A DNA stretch of 35,876 nt from JAYOFM01 sp038117225 (lineage in GTDB: Bacteria; Pseudomonadota; Alphaproteobacteria; Rhodospirillales; Casp-alpha2). Shown here in pieces: positions 1 to 7,903 of this stretch (position 1 is the first letter of the stretch; every line of letters starts with the position of its first letter). The notes beneath the pieces were generated by a model. The model had not been told where the DNA came from. It saw nothing but the letters and a program-made list of their open reading frames with translations, and did no database searches. The stretch lies in NCBI GenBank assembly GCA_038117225.1, contig JAYOFM010000019.1, positions 1 through 35,876 on the forward strand. Direction: 5' to 3'. The translations under genes and the position numbers were made by a program.

Positions 1-1
1 C

Positions 2-339
2 GACGTCATCGCCGGCGGTGGCGGTGATGATCTGATATTTGGCGGCGCGGGCGACGATATTGCCACCGGGGGCTCGGGTGACGATTTATTTGTCTTCGGC
101 GCCGGGGCGGGGACCGATCACTTCGACGGTGGCAGTGGTTGGGCGGACACGATTATCCTGGATGGTATCGACGGCGGGCCAACGCGGATGCCGGTTGGTC
201 GCTGATGGTTGACGGCGAGGTGGCCTTTGATGTCACGGACGCAGGGCTCGAATTCACCGACGGGCCGGCATCGGGCACCATCGAGCTTGACGATGGCAGC
301 ACGCTGACCTTCGAGAACGTCGAGAAGATTGAATGGTAG
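2..339 (+). CDS. C-terminal fragment of an RTX-type calcium-binding protein, apparently frameshifted
   Basis: The gene enters from the left edge, so its 5' part is missing. Reading from base 2 gives three consecutive glycine/aspartate nonapeptides of the RTX type (GGGGDDLIF, GGAGDDIAT, GGSGDDLFV), which bind calcium in parallel beta-rolls of type I-secreted proteins. That frame stops at 203-205. The expected continuation (NADAGW, then DGSTLTFENVEKIEW to the stop at 337-339) lies in the frame of base 1. The two frames are joined by a one-base shift near 178-185, beside a GGG run. Either the gene is a pseudogene or one base was lost in sequencing. By family knowledge such proteins are exported and act outside the cell as adhesins, hydrolases or surface-layer proteins. 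The fragment does not show which. Confidence 0.75.
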
Positions 340-435
340 CGCCGGTCGTCGGGGCCTGGGAAAACCGCTTCTTGACAACAACCGACCCGGCAATCACTTA
401 GGACGGGTCAATAAAGTCAGAAAGTTTCTCGTTGC

Positions 436-678
436 ATGACCGACGCGACCGCCAATGAGCCCGATATTGTCTCGCCCTGCGTCGGCGTCTGCGTGATGAA
501 CCACGAGGTTGGTTATTGCTACGGTTGCTGGCGGAATCGTAGCGAAATAGCCAATTGGCTCTACGCCTCGCGTGATGAGAAGCTCGGAATTCTACGCATG
601 ATCCGCCAACGTCGTGATTCCGACGCGTCCGAGAACGGCGGCCGGAAACGCCGACGGAACCGGCGCCGGCCTTCCTGA
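436..678 (+). CDS. DUF1289 domain-containing protein
   Basis: An 80-residue protein with the cysteine pattern of DUF1289: SPCVGVC at about residues 13-19, then GYCYGCWR at about 26-33, followed by a conserved EIANW and a KLGILRMI segment. The four spaced cysteines could bind a metal or an Fe-S cluster, but the family's biochemical role is not established to my knowledge. The C-terminal 20 residues are very rich in arginine and lysine (RKRRRNRRR), which would suit nucleic acid contact; that is inference. The gene is convergent with the cytochrome c gene, with only 11 bases between the stop codons. The start is ATG; no strong Shine-Dalgarno sequence stands out upstream. Confidence 0.85.
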   Translation: MTDATANEPDIVSPCVGVCVMNHEVGYCYGCWRNRSEIANWLYASRDEKLGILRMIRQRRDSDASENGGRKRRRNRRRPS

Positions 679-689
679 ACCTCGGCCCG

Positions 690-1076
690 CTACTTCAGAG
701 ACTTCAAATAAGCGATGACATCGGCGCGCTGCTCGGTCTTCGTGAGGCCGGGGAAGAACATCTTGGTTTTTCTCACGAATTCCTTCGGATTGGACAGCCA
801 GGCATCCAGGTTGGCTTCAGTCCAGATGAGGCCTTCGGCGGCTTTCGCCCTCATCGCCTTGGAATACTTAAACTCGGCTTTCGCCGCTTCGCGGCCGACG
901 ATGCCCAAAAGATTGGGACCCGTGGCCTTCTTCTTGCCAGCGTCAACGGTATGGCAAGCGAGGCAGCGCTTGAATGTTTTCTTGCCGGCGGCTGCATCAC
1001 CGTCGGCCAGCGCCGGCGTTACCGCCAGCATCGCGCCGATGCTAAGGGCCGGCAGCAGGGTTGATATCATCCGCAT
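690..1076 (-). CDS. Periplasmic class I cytochrome c
   Basis: A 128-residue secreted monohaem cytochrome c. From the chosen ATG (1076) the protein opens with a signal peptide ending PALA at residue 24. CLACH (C38, C41, H42) is the covalent haem site, GPNLLGIVGR is the conserved loop, and KTKMFFPGL supplies the likely distal ligand Met106. It ends in a typical C-terminal helix (RADVIAYLKSL). The frame is open further upstream, to 1136, but GGAAGGA a few bases before 1076 and the clean signal peptide decide the start. By family it carries electrons in the periplasm, resembling cytochrome c2/c552 and mitochondrial cytochrome c. Nothing nearby shows its redox partner. It is convergent with the DUF1289 gene. 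Confidence 0.9.
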   Translation of the reverse strand: MRMISTLLPALSIGAMLAVTPALADGDAAAGKKTFKRCLACHTVDAGKKKATGPNLLGIVGREAAKAEFKYSKAMRAKAAEGLIWTEANLDAWLSNPKEFVRKTKMFFPGLTKTEQRADVIAYLKSLK

Positions 1077-1227
1077 TATTTTCTTCCTTCCTTCCGCGCT
1101 CATACACGGCCACGGTGTAGCCCCCATACCCGACATCCTGAAATTCGGATGCAGACCGTGATGATCTTGTTACATATTGCAGAAGGGTGGTCTCGACACG
1201 GTTGGACAATTTCGCGTGAGACGCCGC

Positions 1228-1647
1228 TTACCAAGTTCCCGTATTTTCCATCGATGCCCAGGGTTCCGCCGGCTCCAGGGCGTCGCCGTCCTGCAGGAGT
1301 TCGATGGAGATGCCGTCCGGGGATTTGACGAAGGCCATGCGGCCGTCGCGCGGCGGGCGGTTAATGGTGACACCCCCATCCATCAATTTCTGGCACGAGG
1401 CGTAGATATCATCCACGTGGAAGGCGAGATGGCCGAAATTGCGCCCACCGGTGTATTCCTCGGGATCGTAATTGTAGGTCAATTCGATGGAAGCGTCGGG
1501 GGTTTCCTCGGAAGCGACGAAGACCAGCGTATACTTGTGTTCCGGTCGGTCGACACGGCGCATTTCCTTGAGACCGAGCAGGTTGCAATAGAAATTCAGC
1601 GACGCGTCAAGGTCTGAGACCCGGACCATGGTGTGATAGTAGCGCAT
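1228..1647 (-). CDS. gloA: Glyoxalase I (lactoylglutathione lyase)
   Basis: A 139-residue VOC-superfamily protein with two betaalphabetabetabeta modules. It isomerises the hemithioacetal of methylglyoxal and glutathione to S-lactoylglutathione, a cytosolic detoxification step. The four expected metal ligands are visible: His5 (YYHTMVR), Glu55 (SIELTYNY), His73 (FGHLAFHVDD) and Glu116 (GISIELLQ). The short form, without the insertions of zinc enzymes, suggests a Ni/Co-type bacterial enzyme. The start at 1647 has GAGGG upstream and matches the usual MRxxHTMxRV opening; the longer frame to 1806 runs into the divergent MFS gene and is rejected. No glyoxalase II gene is present in the window. Confidence 0.92.
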   Translation of the reverse strand: MRYYHTMVRVSDLDASLNFYCNLLGLKEMRRVDRPEHKYTLVFVASEETPDASIELTYNYDPEEYTGGRNFGHLAFHVDDIYASCQKLMDGGVTINRPPRDGRMAFVKSPDGISIELLQDGDALEPAEPWASMENTGTW

Positions 1648-1745
1648 GATGCCCTCATGAGAAGATAATGGGTTGGCGTTGGAGGGCACTCTAACGGCTC
1701 GCCTCCAACGTTGCCAGGGGGCGACGGGTCGATCATAAGCATGTG

Positions 1746-3029
1746 ATGACCATGTCCGCCCCGGCCTGGCGACCCTGGCTTGTTTGTTCGCTGGGCGCGC
1801 TTTCATTCTGTTATGCGTTTTTCCAGCGCGTCGCGCCCAGTGTCATGGTCACTGACTTGATGCGTGATTTCCAGGCATCGGGCGCAATTCTTGGCAATTT
1901 GTCGGCGTTCTACTTCTATGCCTATGCGGCCCTGCAATTGCCGGTCGGCATACTGGTCGATCGATTCGGCCCGCGCCGGGTGCTGACGGCGGGGGCGGTG
2001 CTTGCGTGTCTGGGCAGCCTGTTATTCGCCACCGCCGACGGGCTGATTCAGGCCTACGCTGGACGCTTATTGATCGGCGCCGGTTGCGGTTGCGGTTTCG
2101 TTTCGGCACTGACGCTGGCGGCACGTTGGTTTCCGCCGCGCCGTTTCGCACTGGTATCCGGGTTGATCATGATGTTCGGCATGGCTGGCGGTGTGTTCGG
2201 GCAGGCGCCGCTCGCCTGGGCGGTGGCCCAAATTGGTTGGCGCGGCACCATGCTTGCCGGCGCCGCGCTGGCCTTGGTGCTGGCCGGAGCCATCTGGTTG
2301 ATCGTCCGAGACAACCCTTTGACCCCGGATGCAGCGACGGCGAGTACCCGTATGACCGGACCTGAAATCATCGCCGCCATTGGCCGCGCCGTGCGCATGC
2401 CGCAAACCTGGATCCTGGCCGGAATCGGTGCGGGCATGACGACGGCGCTGCTCGCCTACGGCGGCCTGTGGGGGGTGCCCTACATGATGGCCAAGCATGG
2501 TTTGGACCGGCCGGTGGCCGCCGGCTCGGTGTCGCTGATCCTGGTTGGCTGGGCGGTCGGCGCGCCGTTGCTCGGTTGGCTGTCGGACCGGCTCGGCCGA
2601 CGCAAGCTGCCGCTGGTCGGCGCCGCCATCGTCGCGGTCGGCACCATTGTCGCCGTGATCAACGCGCCGGGCCTGCCGTTGATCGTCGTCAACGGATTGA
2701 TGTTCGTGCATGGGGTGGCCTCTGCCGGCATGGTGATCTGTTTCGCCGCTGTTCGAGAAAACGCCCCCGCGGCCGTGGCCGGTACCGCGGTCGCCTTCGT
2801 CAATATGTCGGTGACCGCGACCGGTGCGATTTTTCAACCCATGCTCGGCTGGCTGCTCGATCTCGGCTGGCGGGGGGGCCTGGTTGACGGTGCGAGAGTT
2901 TACAGTGTCGCCAACTACGAACAGACGTTTTTGGTTCTGGCCGCAACCGGTACCGCCGCCGTTGGCCTATCGCTCCTGGTGCGCGAGACTTGGTGCAAGC
3001 CGCAGGTTGCGAGTGACGAAGCCGGGTAA
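1746..3029 (+). CDS. MFS transporter
   Basis: A protein of about 427 residues with twelve predicted hydrophobic segments and the Major Facilitator layout. Motif A appears between helices 2 and 3 (PVGILVDRFGPRR) and again, degenerate, in the second half (GWLSDRLGRRK). The N-terminal text around FFQRVAPSV is typical of a widespread proteobacterial MFS subgroup whose substrates are unknown to me. It is divergent from gloA. Start codons GTG 1743, ATG 1746 and ATG 1752 are all possible and none has a strong ribosome binding site. Substrate and direction of transport cannot be read from sequence. Confidence 0.88.
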   Translation: MTMSAPAWRPWLVCSLGALSFCYAFFQRVAPSVMVTDLMRDFQASGAILGNLSAFYFYAYAALQLPVGILVDRFGPRRVLTAGAVLACLGSLLFATADGLIQAYAGRLLIGAGCGCGFVSALTLAARWFPPRRFALVSGLIMMFGMAGGVFGQAPLAWAVAQIGWRGTMLAGAALALVLAGAIWLIVRDNPLTPDAATASTRMTGPEIIAAIGRAVRMPQTWILAGIGAGMTTALLAYGGLWGVPYMMAKHGLDRPVAAGSVSLILVGWAVGAPLLGWLSDRLGRRKLPLVGAAIVAVGTIVAVINAPGLPLIVVNGLMFVHGVASAGMVICFAAVRENAPAAVAGTAVAFVNMSVTATGAIFQPMLGWLLDLGWRGGLVDGARVYSVANYEQTFLVLAATGTAAVGLSLLVRETWCKPQVASDEAG

Positions 3030-3156
3030 GGCTGGATATCCCTGGCGTCGGTACCCCTCCACGGGCGATAGTGACACGTCCGACTGGGAGGGACGTGGCA
3101 TGCCATCAGACCAATACCCTTCGATCACGCGGCGCCGCGGATAACACGGCGGCACT

Positions 3157-4050
3157 ATGGCTGATTCATCGGGCAATCTTGACGCGGCGGGTTACACTCG
3201 CGGTGCCGTTCTGATGCTGGTGTCGGAAACGGCATGGGTCACCATGAACGCGCTGATCAAGTATCTCAGCGACACCTATCCCTTGGCGCAGTTGTTGTTC
3301 TTTCGCAATATCGTCGGCGTGCCAATCATGCTGGCCATCGTGCTGCACGCCGGCGGTTTCGCCGCCTTGAAGACCAGCCGGGTCGGACTGCACATCGTCC
3401 ATGCCGCGATTGCCGTAACCGGCGTCATCCTCCTGATCTATTCCATCGGCCAACTGGACCTTTCGGAAACCATCTCCGTCACCTATATGGCGCCGCTGAT
3501 GATAACCGCGCTCAGTGTTCCCTTGTTGAAGGAATACGTAGGACCGCGCCGGTGGGCGGCGATCCTGGTTGGGTTTGTCGGCGTGCTGGTGCTGGCGCGG
3601 CCGGGCACCGACTTTAACCCGGTGATCCTTATTCTGCTTACCGGAACATTCTGTTTCGCCTGTGTGGTCAACATCCGGCGCATCCTGTCGGTCACCGATC
3701 ACAGCGCCGCAATCGTCTTTTATTTCACGCTCGCAGGATCGATCGCTGGCGCCATCGCCATGATGTGGTCGTGGGTGACGCCGGATGCCTTGGGCTGGGC
3801 CTTGCTGTTGGCGTCAGGGGCGTGCGGCGCGGCGGCACAACTTTCGCTGACTGGTGCCATCAAGGCGGCGCCGGTCGCCGTTATTGCGCCGATGCTCTAT
3901 CTGTCGCTGGTTTTGGGTGTGACTATTGATATCCTGTTCTGGGGCATTCATCCGGCGACAACAACGTATGTCGGCGCCGGCATCATCATCGCCGCGGGGC
4001 TGTACACCATCTATCGCGATGCCATGCTGGCGCGGCGAAATAGCGCCTAG
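3157..4050 (+). CDS. DMT-superfamily (EamA) transporter
   Basis: A 297-residue inner-membrane protein with about ten hydrophobic helices arranged as two EamA repeats, the first at about residues 14-142 and the second at about 155-290. It opens with a cytosolic tail and a TAWVTMNALIKYLSD helix typical of S-adenosylmethionine- or metabolite-transporter-like DMT proteins. The role is probably export or exchange of a small metabolite; the substrate is unknown. The gene ends convergently with the next one: both stop codons lie within the palindrome CTAG at 4047-4050, so the coding regions overlap by four bases. The ATG at 3157 is the only good start, with a weak ribosome binding site. Confidence 0.88.
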   Translation: MADSSGNLDAAGYTRGAVLMLVSETAWVTMNALIKYLSDTYPLAQLLFFRNIVGVPIMLAIVLHAGGFAALKTSRVGLHIVHAAIAVTGVILLIYSIGQLDLSETISVTYMAPLMITALSVPLLKEYVGPRRWAAILVGFVGVLVLARPGTDFNPVILILLTGTFCFACVVNIRRILSVTDHSAAIVFYFTLAGSIAGAIAMMWSWVTPDALGWALLLASGACGAAAQLSLTGAIKAAPVAVIAPMLYLSLVLGVTIDILFWGIHPATTTYVGAGIIIAAGLYTIYRDAMLARRNSA

Positions 4051-5063
4051 TCGTGGTCGGCGGGCAAGTCCGGGTCATCGGTGCCGACCGGTTCCACCGC
4101 GTTTTGCCACGCTTCCAATGCCGCCGATGGACCATCGACGTGATGCGCCTGACGCACAGCGACGCGCAGCGCTGTGCGGACATGCCGGTCGGTCGGTAGC
4201 ATCAGTCTCTCTGGACCGTGCCCTTGCGCCAGGGCGTCCCAGGCGAGCCGTTTGGCGGCCATGATGTCGGACGCGGCGAAACGCGCCATCAAACCCTGGA
4301 AGGCGTCATGGGCGGCGCGATCGAAATCCCGCACACCGCCGTCACCATCGCGCACCGGGTTGGGCGGAAACAGCGCCAGCGCCGGCACCAGGCCGTCCGG
4401 CACCGGCAGCGTCGCCGCCTGATCGCGTCGATGGGCGAGCAGTCTCGGCATGACATGGGTGTGCGGCCCCATGGGCGTCGTGGCGCCGTCGCCACCGGGA
4501 ATGGGTTGGTAGACCTCGATACGGCCGAGGCGCGAGGCGAAGACCCGGTGCGGTCCTACCGCCTTGATCGCCGCCAGCGCATCTTGACCGCCGTCGAGGG
4601 GCGGTTTTCCGGTCGCGCCTCGCAGCACGGCCAGTAGGCCCGCATCCGCCGTCCGCACCCGGCAATCGATGTGAGCGATGTCGAGGCCGATGTCGAAGGC
4701 GATGGAATTCCGGTCCTCGGACCTGATCGCCTCAGTATCCGGGCCCAGTTCCGTGATCACGGAATGGCCGGCCATCGCCGCCGCTTCCCGATCTAGGCAG
4801 ACGACAACGCCCTGGCTCCAGGCCAGGCGAAATCGCGACAAGGCTTCGTAGGGAATCAACCGCACGGCATCGTCGAGCCGCACCCGCAGGGCGCCGAGCG
4901 GCGACAACAGGGTCGCCGTGCCGGCGTCATCGTGGCGCTCGACCGGCTCGTCGCCGGCGCGCGCGAACTCGGCCAGCGCGCCGAAGGCGCCGATGCTCCA
5001 GCCCGTCGTCGGGTCGTCCAGATATTGATCGAGGACCGTCGCCGGCCCGTTATTCGTGTTCAT
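4047..5063 (-). CDS. Conserved-looking protein of unknown function
   Basis: A 338-residue soluble protein with no signal peptide or membrane segment. The N-terminal stretch DDPTTGWSIGAFGALAEF resembles a group of uncharacterised proteins (possibly DUF6925; I am unsure of the number). A central PMGPHTHVMPRLLAHRR segment carries clustered histidines, and LFPPNPVRD follows. I see no recognisable catalytic motif. It lies 21 bases downstream of the Ada-like gene on the same strand, so the two are probably co-transcribed. That hints at a link to alkylation response but proves none. The start ATG at 5063 precedes MNTNNGPATVLDQYLDDP. Stop codons overlap those of the convergent DMT transporter gene. 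Confidence 0.7.
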   Translation of the reverse strand: MNTNNGPATVLDQYLDDPTTGWSIGAFGALAEFARAGDEPVERHDDAGTATLLSPLGALRVRLDDAVRLIPYEALSRFRLAWSQGVVVCLDREAAAMAGHSVITELGPDTEAIRSEDRNSIAFDIGLDIAHIDCRVRTADAGLLAVLRGATGKPPLDGGQDALAAIKAVGPHRVFASRLGRIEVYQPIPGGDGATTPMGPHTHVMPRLLAHRRDQAATLPVPDGLVPALALFPPNPVRDGDGGVRDFDRAAHDAFQGLMARFAASDIMAAKRLAWDALAQGHGPERLMLPTDRHVRTALRVAVRQAHHVDGPSAALEAWQNAVEPVGTDDPDLPADHD

Positions 5064-5084
5064 GCGGCGATCATAACCCGCGTG

Positions 5085-5960
5085 TCAGGAACTCGCGAGC
5101 GCCGCCTCGCGGGCGATGATGGCGCGCTTGCGCTCGACGCCCCAGCGGTAGTTGTGAATGACGCCGGTGTCCTTGATGACCCGGTGACACGGAATCAGGA
5201 TGCCGATCATGTTGGCGCCGCAGGCGGCACCGACGGCGCGCGAGGCTTTCCTGGTGCATACCGCCTCGGCGATGCGGCCATAACTGCTCAACCGGCCCGG
5301 CGGAATGGCGAGCAAGGCTTCCCACACCCGCACCTGGAACGGCGTGCCGCGCATCAAAAGCGACAGATTCGACGCCCGTCCCTCGACGGCGGCGAAGGCA
5401 TCGGTGGCGATGGCGGCGGTGGCCGCCGCATCCTCGCGCCAGATCGCCCGCTCCCAGCCCTTTTGCTGGTGGGCGAGGCAAGTTTTCCGATCGCCAACGG
5501 CGCCGCCTTCATCGACGAAGCCGAGTCCGGTCAATCCGCGCGGGCTGGTGACAATCAGGCATTCGCCGAAGGGGCTTGGATGAAAACCATAGGTCAGTTC
5601 GAGTCCGGCACCGCGCGCCTTGAATTCGCCCGGCGTCACCGCGTCGACGCCGACAAACAGATCGTGCAGGCGGCTCGGACCGGATAGCCCGGCGTCCAGT
5701 GCCGCATCGAGTACGCTGGCGGAATTCCGCAACCGTTCCTTGGCGTCCTGCAGCGTCAGATATTGCAGAAACTTCTTCGGGCTGACACCGGCCCAGCGGG
5801 TGAACACGCGCTGGAAGTGGTGCGGGCTCAGCCCCACCGCATCGGCGACCTCGGCCAGTTCCGGCTGCGCCAGGCGGTTGTCGACCACATAGTCGATGGC
5901 CTGGGCGACGCGCCGGTAGTCGCGTTCGAGGATCTCGGGGGTGGTGGACATCTCGTTCAT
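5085..5960 (-). CDS. AraC-HTH / methylated-DNA-protein cysteine methyltransferase (Ada-like, lacking the N-terminal domain)
   Basis: A 291-residue two-domain protein. Residues ~15-115 form an AraC-type helix-turn-helix (VGLSPHHFQRVFTRWAGVSPKKF). Residues ~125-285 form the O6-alkylguanine-DNA methyltransferase domain with its signature PCHRV, active cysteine C258, followed by YRWGVERKR. The enzyme transfers the alkyl group from O6-alkylguanine or O4-alkylthymine irreversibly to its own cysteine. The N-terminal zinc domain of E. coli Ada, whose cysteine methylation by phosphotriesters turns Ada into an activator, is absent, as in many proteobacterial homologues. How induction is sensed is therefore unclear. 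The gene leads a probable two-gene operon with the unknown protein at 4047-5063. The start (ATG 5960 or the ATG three codons later) is not settled by a ribosome binding site. Confidence 0.9.
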   Translation of the reverse strand: MNEMSTTPEILERDYRRVAQAIDYVVDNRLAQPELAEVADAVGLSPHHFQRVFTRWAGVSPKKFLQYLTLQDAKERLRNSASVLDAALDAGLSGPSRLHDLFVGVDAVTPGEFKARGAGLELTYGFHPSPFGECLIVTSPRGLTGLGFVDEGGAVGDRKTCLAHQQKGWERAIWREDAAATAAIATDAFAAVEGRASNLSLLMRGTPFQVRVWEALLAIPPGRLSSYGRIAEAVCTRKASRAVGAACGANMIGILIPCHRVIKDTGVIHNYRWGVERKRAIIAREAALASS

Positions 5961-6103
5961 GCGCCAACACTACGCTGCCGCCCCAACCGTTTCCACCCGA
6001 TCCTTGCGCTTGCCCTGCACCGAGCGCACGCCAGCGAGAATTCACATTTGCGCCGTCTTGTGGCAGGATTATCGGACCTTCGGACCAGCGACGGAGACAC
6101 ACC

Positions 6104-6490
6104 GTGCCCTTCGATGCCTCGCCCGGATTCAAGCTTCCCGCCGACACCGATGCCGGTGTCCGCCTGCGGCAGCTGTTGCGCGTGCTCGACGCGGTGCCTG
6201 ACGACGCCTTCGACCTCAACGACTGGAGCCGCAACGGCATCTGCACCACCGTCGCCTGCGCCGTCGGCTGGGCCATGCGCGACGATTGGTTCCGCGCCCA
6301 GGGCCTGGAACGCCACGGCGGCTCGCCCTACTACGCCGGCGAACGCGGCTGGCGCGCGGTCAGAAAATTCTTCGACCTCTCCGAAGACGAAGCCCACCAC
6401 CTGTTCCACGCGGACTACTATGACGATGCGTCGCGAGCGGCCGTGTGCGGGCGCATCCGGGAATTCGCCACGCGAAGATCGAGCTCGTAA
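6104..6490 (+). CDS. Small protein of unknown function with a CxxxAC motif
   Basis: A 128-residue soluble, acidic protein starting at GTG with GGAG about nine bases upstream. The most distinctive segment is GICTTVACAVGWA at about residues 46-58, followed by DWFRAQGLE, GWRAVRKFFDLSEDEAHHLF and an aspartate/tyrosine-rich stretch. Similar combinations (a Cys-x4-Cys helix followed by a WxAVxxFFxLSxxEAxxLF helix) occur in small phage and bacterial proteins of unknown role; this is from memory. It is divergent from the Ada-like gene with about 140 bases between them. There is no signal peptide. No function can be proposed. Confidence 0.65.
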   Translation: MPFDASPGFKLPADTDAGVRLRQLLRVLDAVPDDAFDLNDWSRNGICTTVACAVGWAMRDDWFRAQGLERHGGSPYYAGERGWRAVRKFFDLSEDEAHHLFHADYYDDASRAAVCGRIREFATRRSSS

Positions 6491-6724
6491 ATTCGATCTC
6501 CTATGTGATGTCGATGCCCGTTGGGAAATTCACTGATTCTTCATTGCTTGCCGCCGGGTAATCAATCAGCCCCCATTTGCGGCAGTACGCATTGCAGGGT
6601 TGCGGCCGGACATGGCGACGGATTTCTTTTGGCGGGCGACGCGGACGCAATTGATCCTGGTCAATGCGGGCGGTGGCGGCGGCGTGATCCCATGCATACG
6701 TTGACCTTCAGCGGGAGAAACCCC

Positions 6725-7045
6725 ATGAGCGATCCGGATCTGCGACCGCAGCACCGTTTTCTGATGACCATCGAACAGGCCGTTCGCGAGGCCAATCGCA
6801 CGACTCTGGCGCCCATGCTGGGCACGATCACGACCGAAAAATTCGTGCCGCTGATGGTTGTCGTGGCCAAGGCGCGGGGTGACTACCTCAAGGAAGCGGC
6901 GAGTATCGCCGGCAGCGGCGCCAAGCCGGACGCCGACGCGGTTGCGCGGCTGCGCGAGTTGCGTTTGACCTATGAGGAATTGCTGGCCGCCGCGCAGGCG
7001 CTGGAGCACGCCATCGAGCGCGGCTACCTGGACGTGGGCGGCTAA
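6725..7045 (+). CDS. Small protein of unknown function
   Basis: A 106-residue protein whose frame is open further upstream, to 6521. GGGAGAA just before ATG 6725 and the change to normal coding composition there mark this start. The sequence is mostly helical: an N-terminal helix (FLMTIEQAVREANRTT), a middle segment (EKFVPLMVVVAKARGDYLKEAASI) and a C-terminal helix (LRELRLTYEELLAAAQALEHAIERGY) that could form a short coiled coil. No cysteines, signal peptide or known motif are seen. It sits about 65 bases upstream of the BadH-like gene on the same strand and might share its transcript. Confidence 0.6.
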   Translation: MSDPDLRPQHRFLMTIEQAVREANRTTLAPMLGTITTEKFVPLMVVVAKARGDYLKEAASIAGSGAKPDADAVARLRELRLTYEELLAAAQALEHAIERGYLDVGG

Positions 7046-7111
7046 TTCGACCGTTTGCCCACCCCCGTCGGCCATGCCAAAATTGTCGTGCGATCGACTA
7101 GGGAGGAACGG

Positions 7112-7879
7112 GTGCGGGGTCTTCGGGACAGCAATGCCGTCGTGACCGGCGGCGGCAGCGGTATCGGCCGCGCCATCGCGCTCAGGCTCGCCGAAGAAGG
7201 CGCGACTGTTGGCATTTTCGACATCGACCCCGACGGCGCGGCGGAAACCGCCGCGGCGGTCGCCGAGGCGGGCGGTTCCGCCGTCGTTCATCAGGTCGAC
7301 ATCACCGATTTCGAGGCCGTGCGCACCGTCGTTGCGGCCTTCGCCGCCAACACGGGGGAGCCTGACGTGCTGGTCAACAACGCCGGCTGGGATAAGCTCG
7401 GCGGTTTCCTCGATACCGGACCGGATCTATGGCACCGGGTCGTCGATATCAACCTCTGGGGCTTCCTGCATGTTACCCACGCCGTGGCGTCGCGCATGCG
7501 CCAGCGCGGTGCCGGGCGCATCGTCAACATCGCGTCGGACGCGGCGCGCGTCGGCTCCATGGGGGAAGGGGTCTATTCCGCCTGCAAGGGCGGCATGATG
7601 ACCTTCACCAAGACCCTTGCCCGCGAACTGGCGCGCCACGACATTACCGTCAACGCGGTCTGTCCCGGCCCCATCGAAACGCCATTGCTGCAATCGTTTG
7701 CCGACGACGGCGATTTCGGCGCCAAGGTGGTTGCCGGCATGCAACGCCTGACGCCGATGCGCCGGCTTGGCCGGCCGGAGGATGTGCCCGGCATCGTCGC
7801 CTTTCTTGCCTCCGATGACGCCGCCTTCATCACCGGCCAGGTGATCAGCGTTTCCGGCGGCCTGACCATGGCCGGATAA
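7112..7879 (+). CDS. badH: SDR oxidoreductase resembling 2-hydroxycyclohexanecarboxyl-CoA dehydrogenase (BadH)
   Basis: A 255-residue classical short-chain dehydrogenase. It has the NAD(P) motif TGGGSGIG (residues 12-19), the NNAG motif at 89-92 and the triad Ser142, Tyr155, Lys159 (YSACK). Segments NNAGWD, NIASDAARVGS and SVSGGLTMAG match what I remember of Rhodopseudomonas palustris BadH. BadH oxidises 2-hydroxycyclohexanecarboxyl-CoA to the 2-keto thioester. The next gene resembles BadI, the following step, which strongly supports the assignment. GTG at 7112 is chosen because GGGAGGAAC lies directly upstream and the protein then starts just before the Rossmann fold; the frame is open back to 7055. 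The enzyme is cytosolic. A generic 3-oxoacyl reductase is the alternative. Confidence 0.82.
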   Translation: MRGLRDSNAVVTGGGSGIGRAIALRLAEEGATVGIFDIDPDGAAETAAAVAEAGGSAVVHQVDITDFEAVRTVVAAFAANTGEPDVLVNNAGWDKLGGFLDTGPDLWHRVVDINLWGFLHVTHAVASRMRQRGAGRIVNIASDAARVGSMGEGVYSACKGGMMTFTKTLARELARHDITVNAVCPGPIETPLLQSFADDGDFGAKVVAGMQRLTPMRRLGRPEDVPGIVAFLASDDAAFITGQVISVSGGLTMAG

Positions 7880-7894
7880 ACGAGGGCCGGATAA
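7870..7894 (+). repeat. Short tandem duplication at the badH stop codon
   Basis: The ten bases GGCCGGATAA occur at 7870-7879, covering the end of the BadH-like gene and its stop, and again at 7885-7894, a 15-base period. The second copy runs into the AAGGA ribosome binding site of the BadI-like gene. It looks like a local slippage duplication that created the intergenic spacer. Confidence 0.6.
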
Positions 7895-7903
7895 GGAAAA
7901 CAG

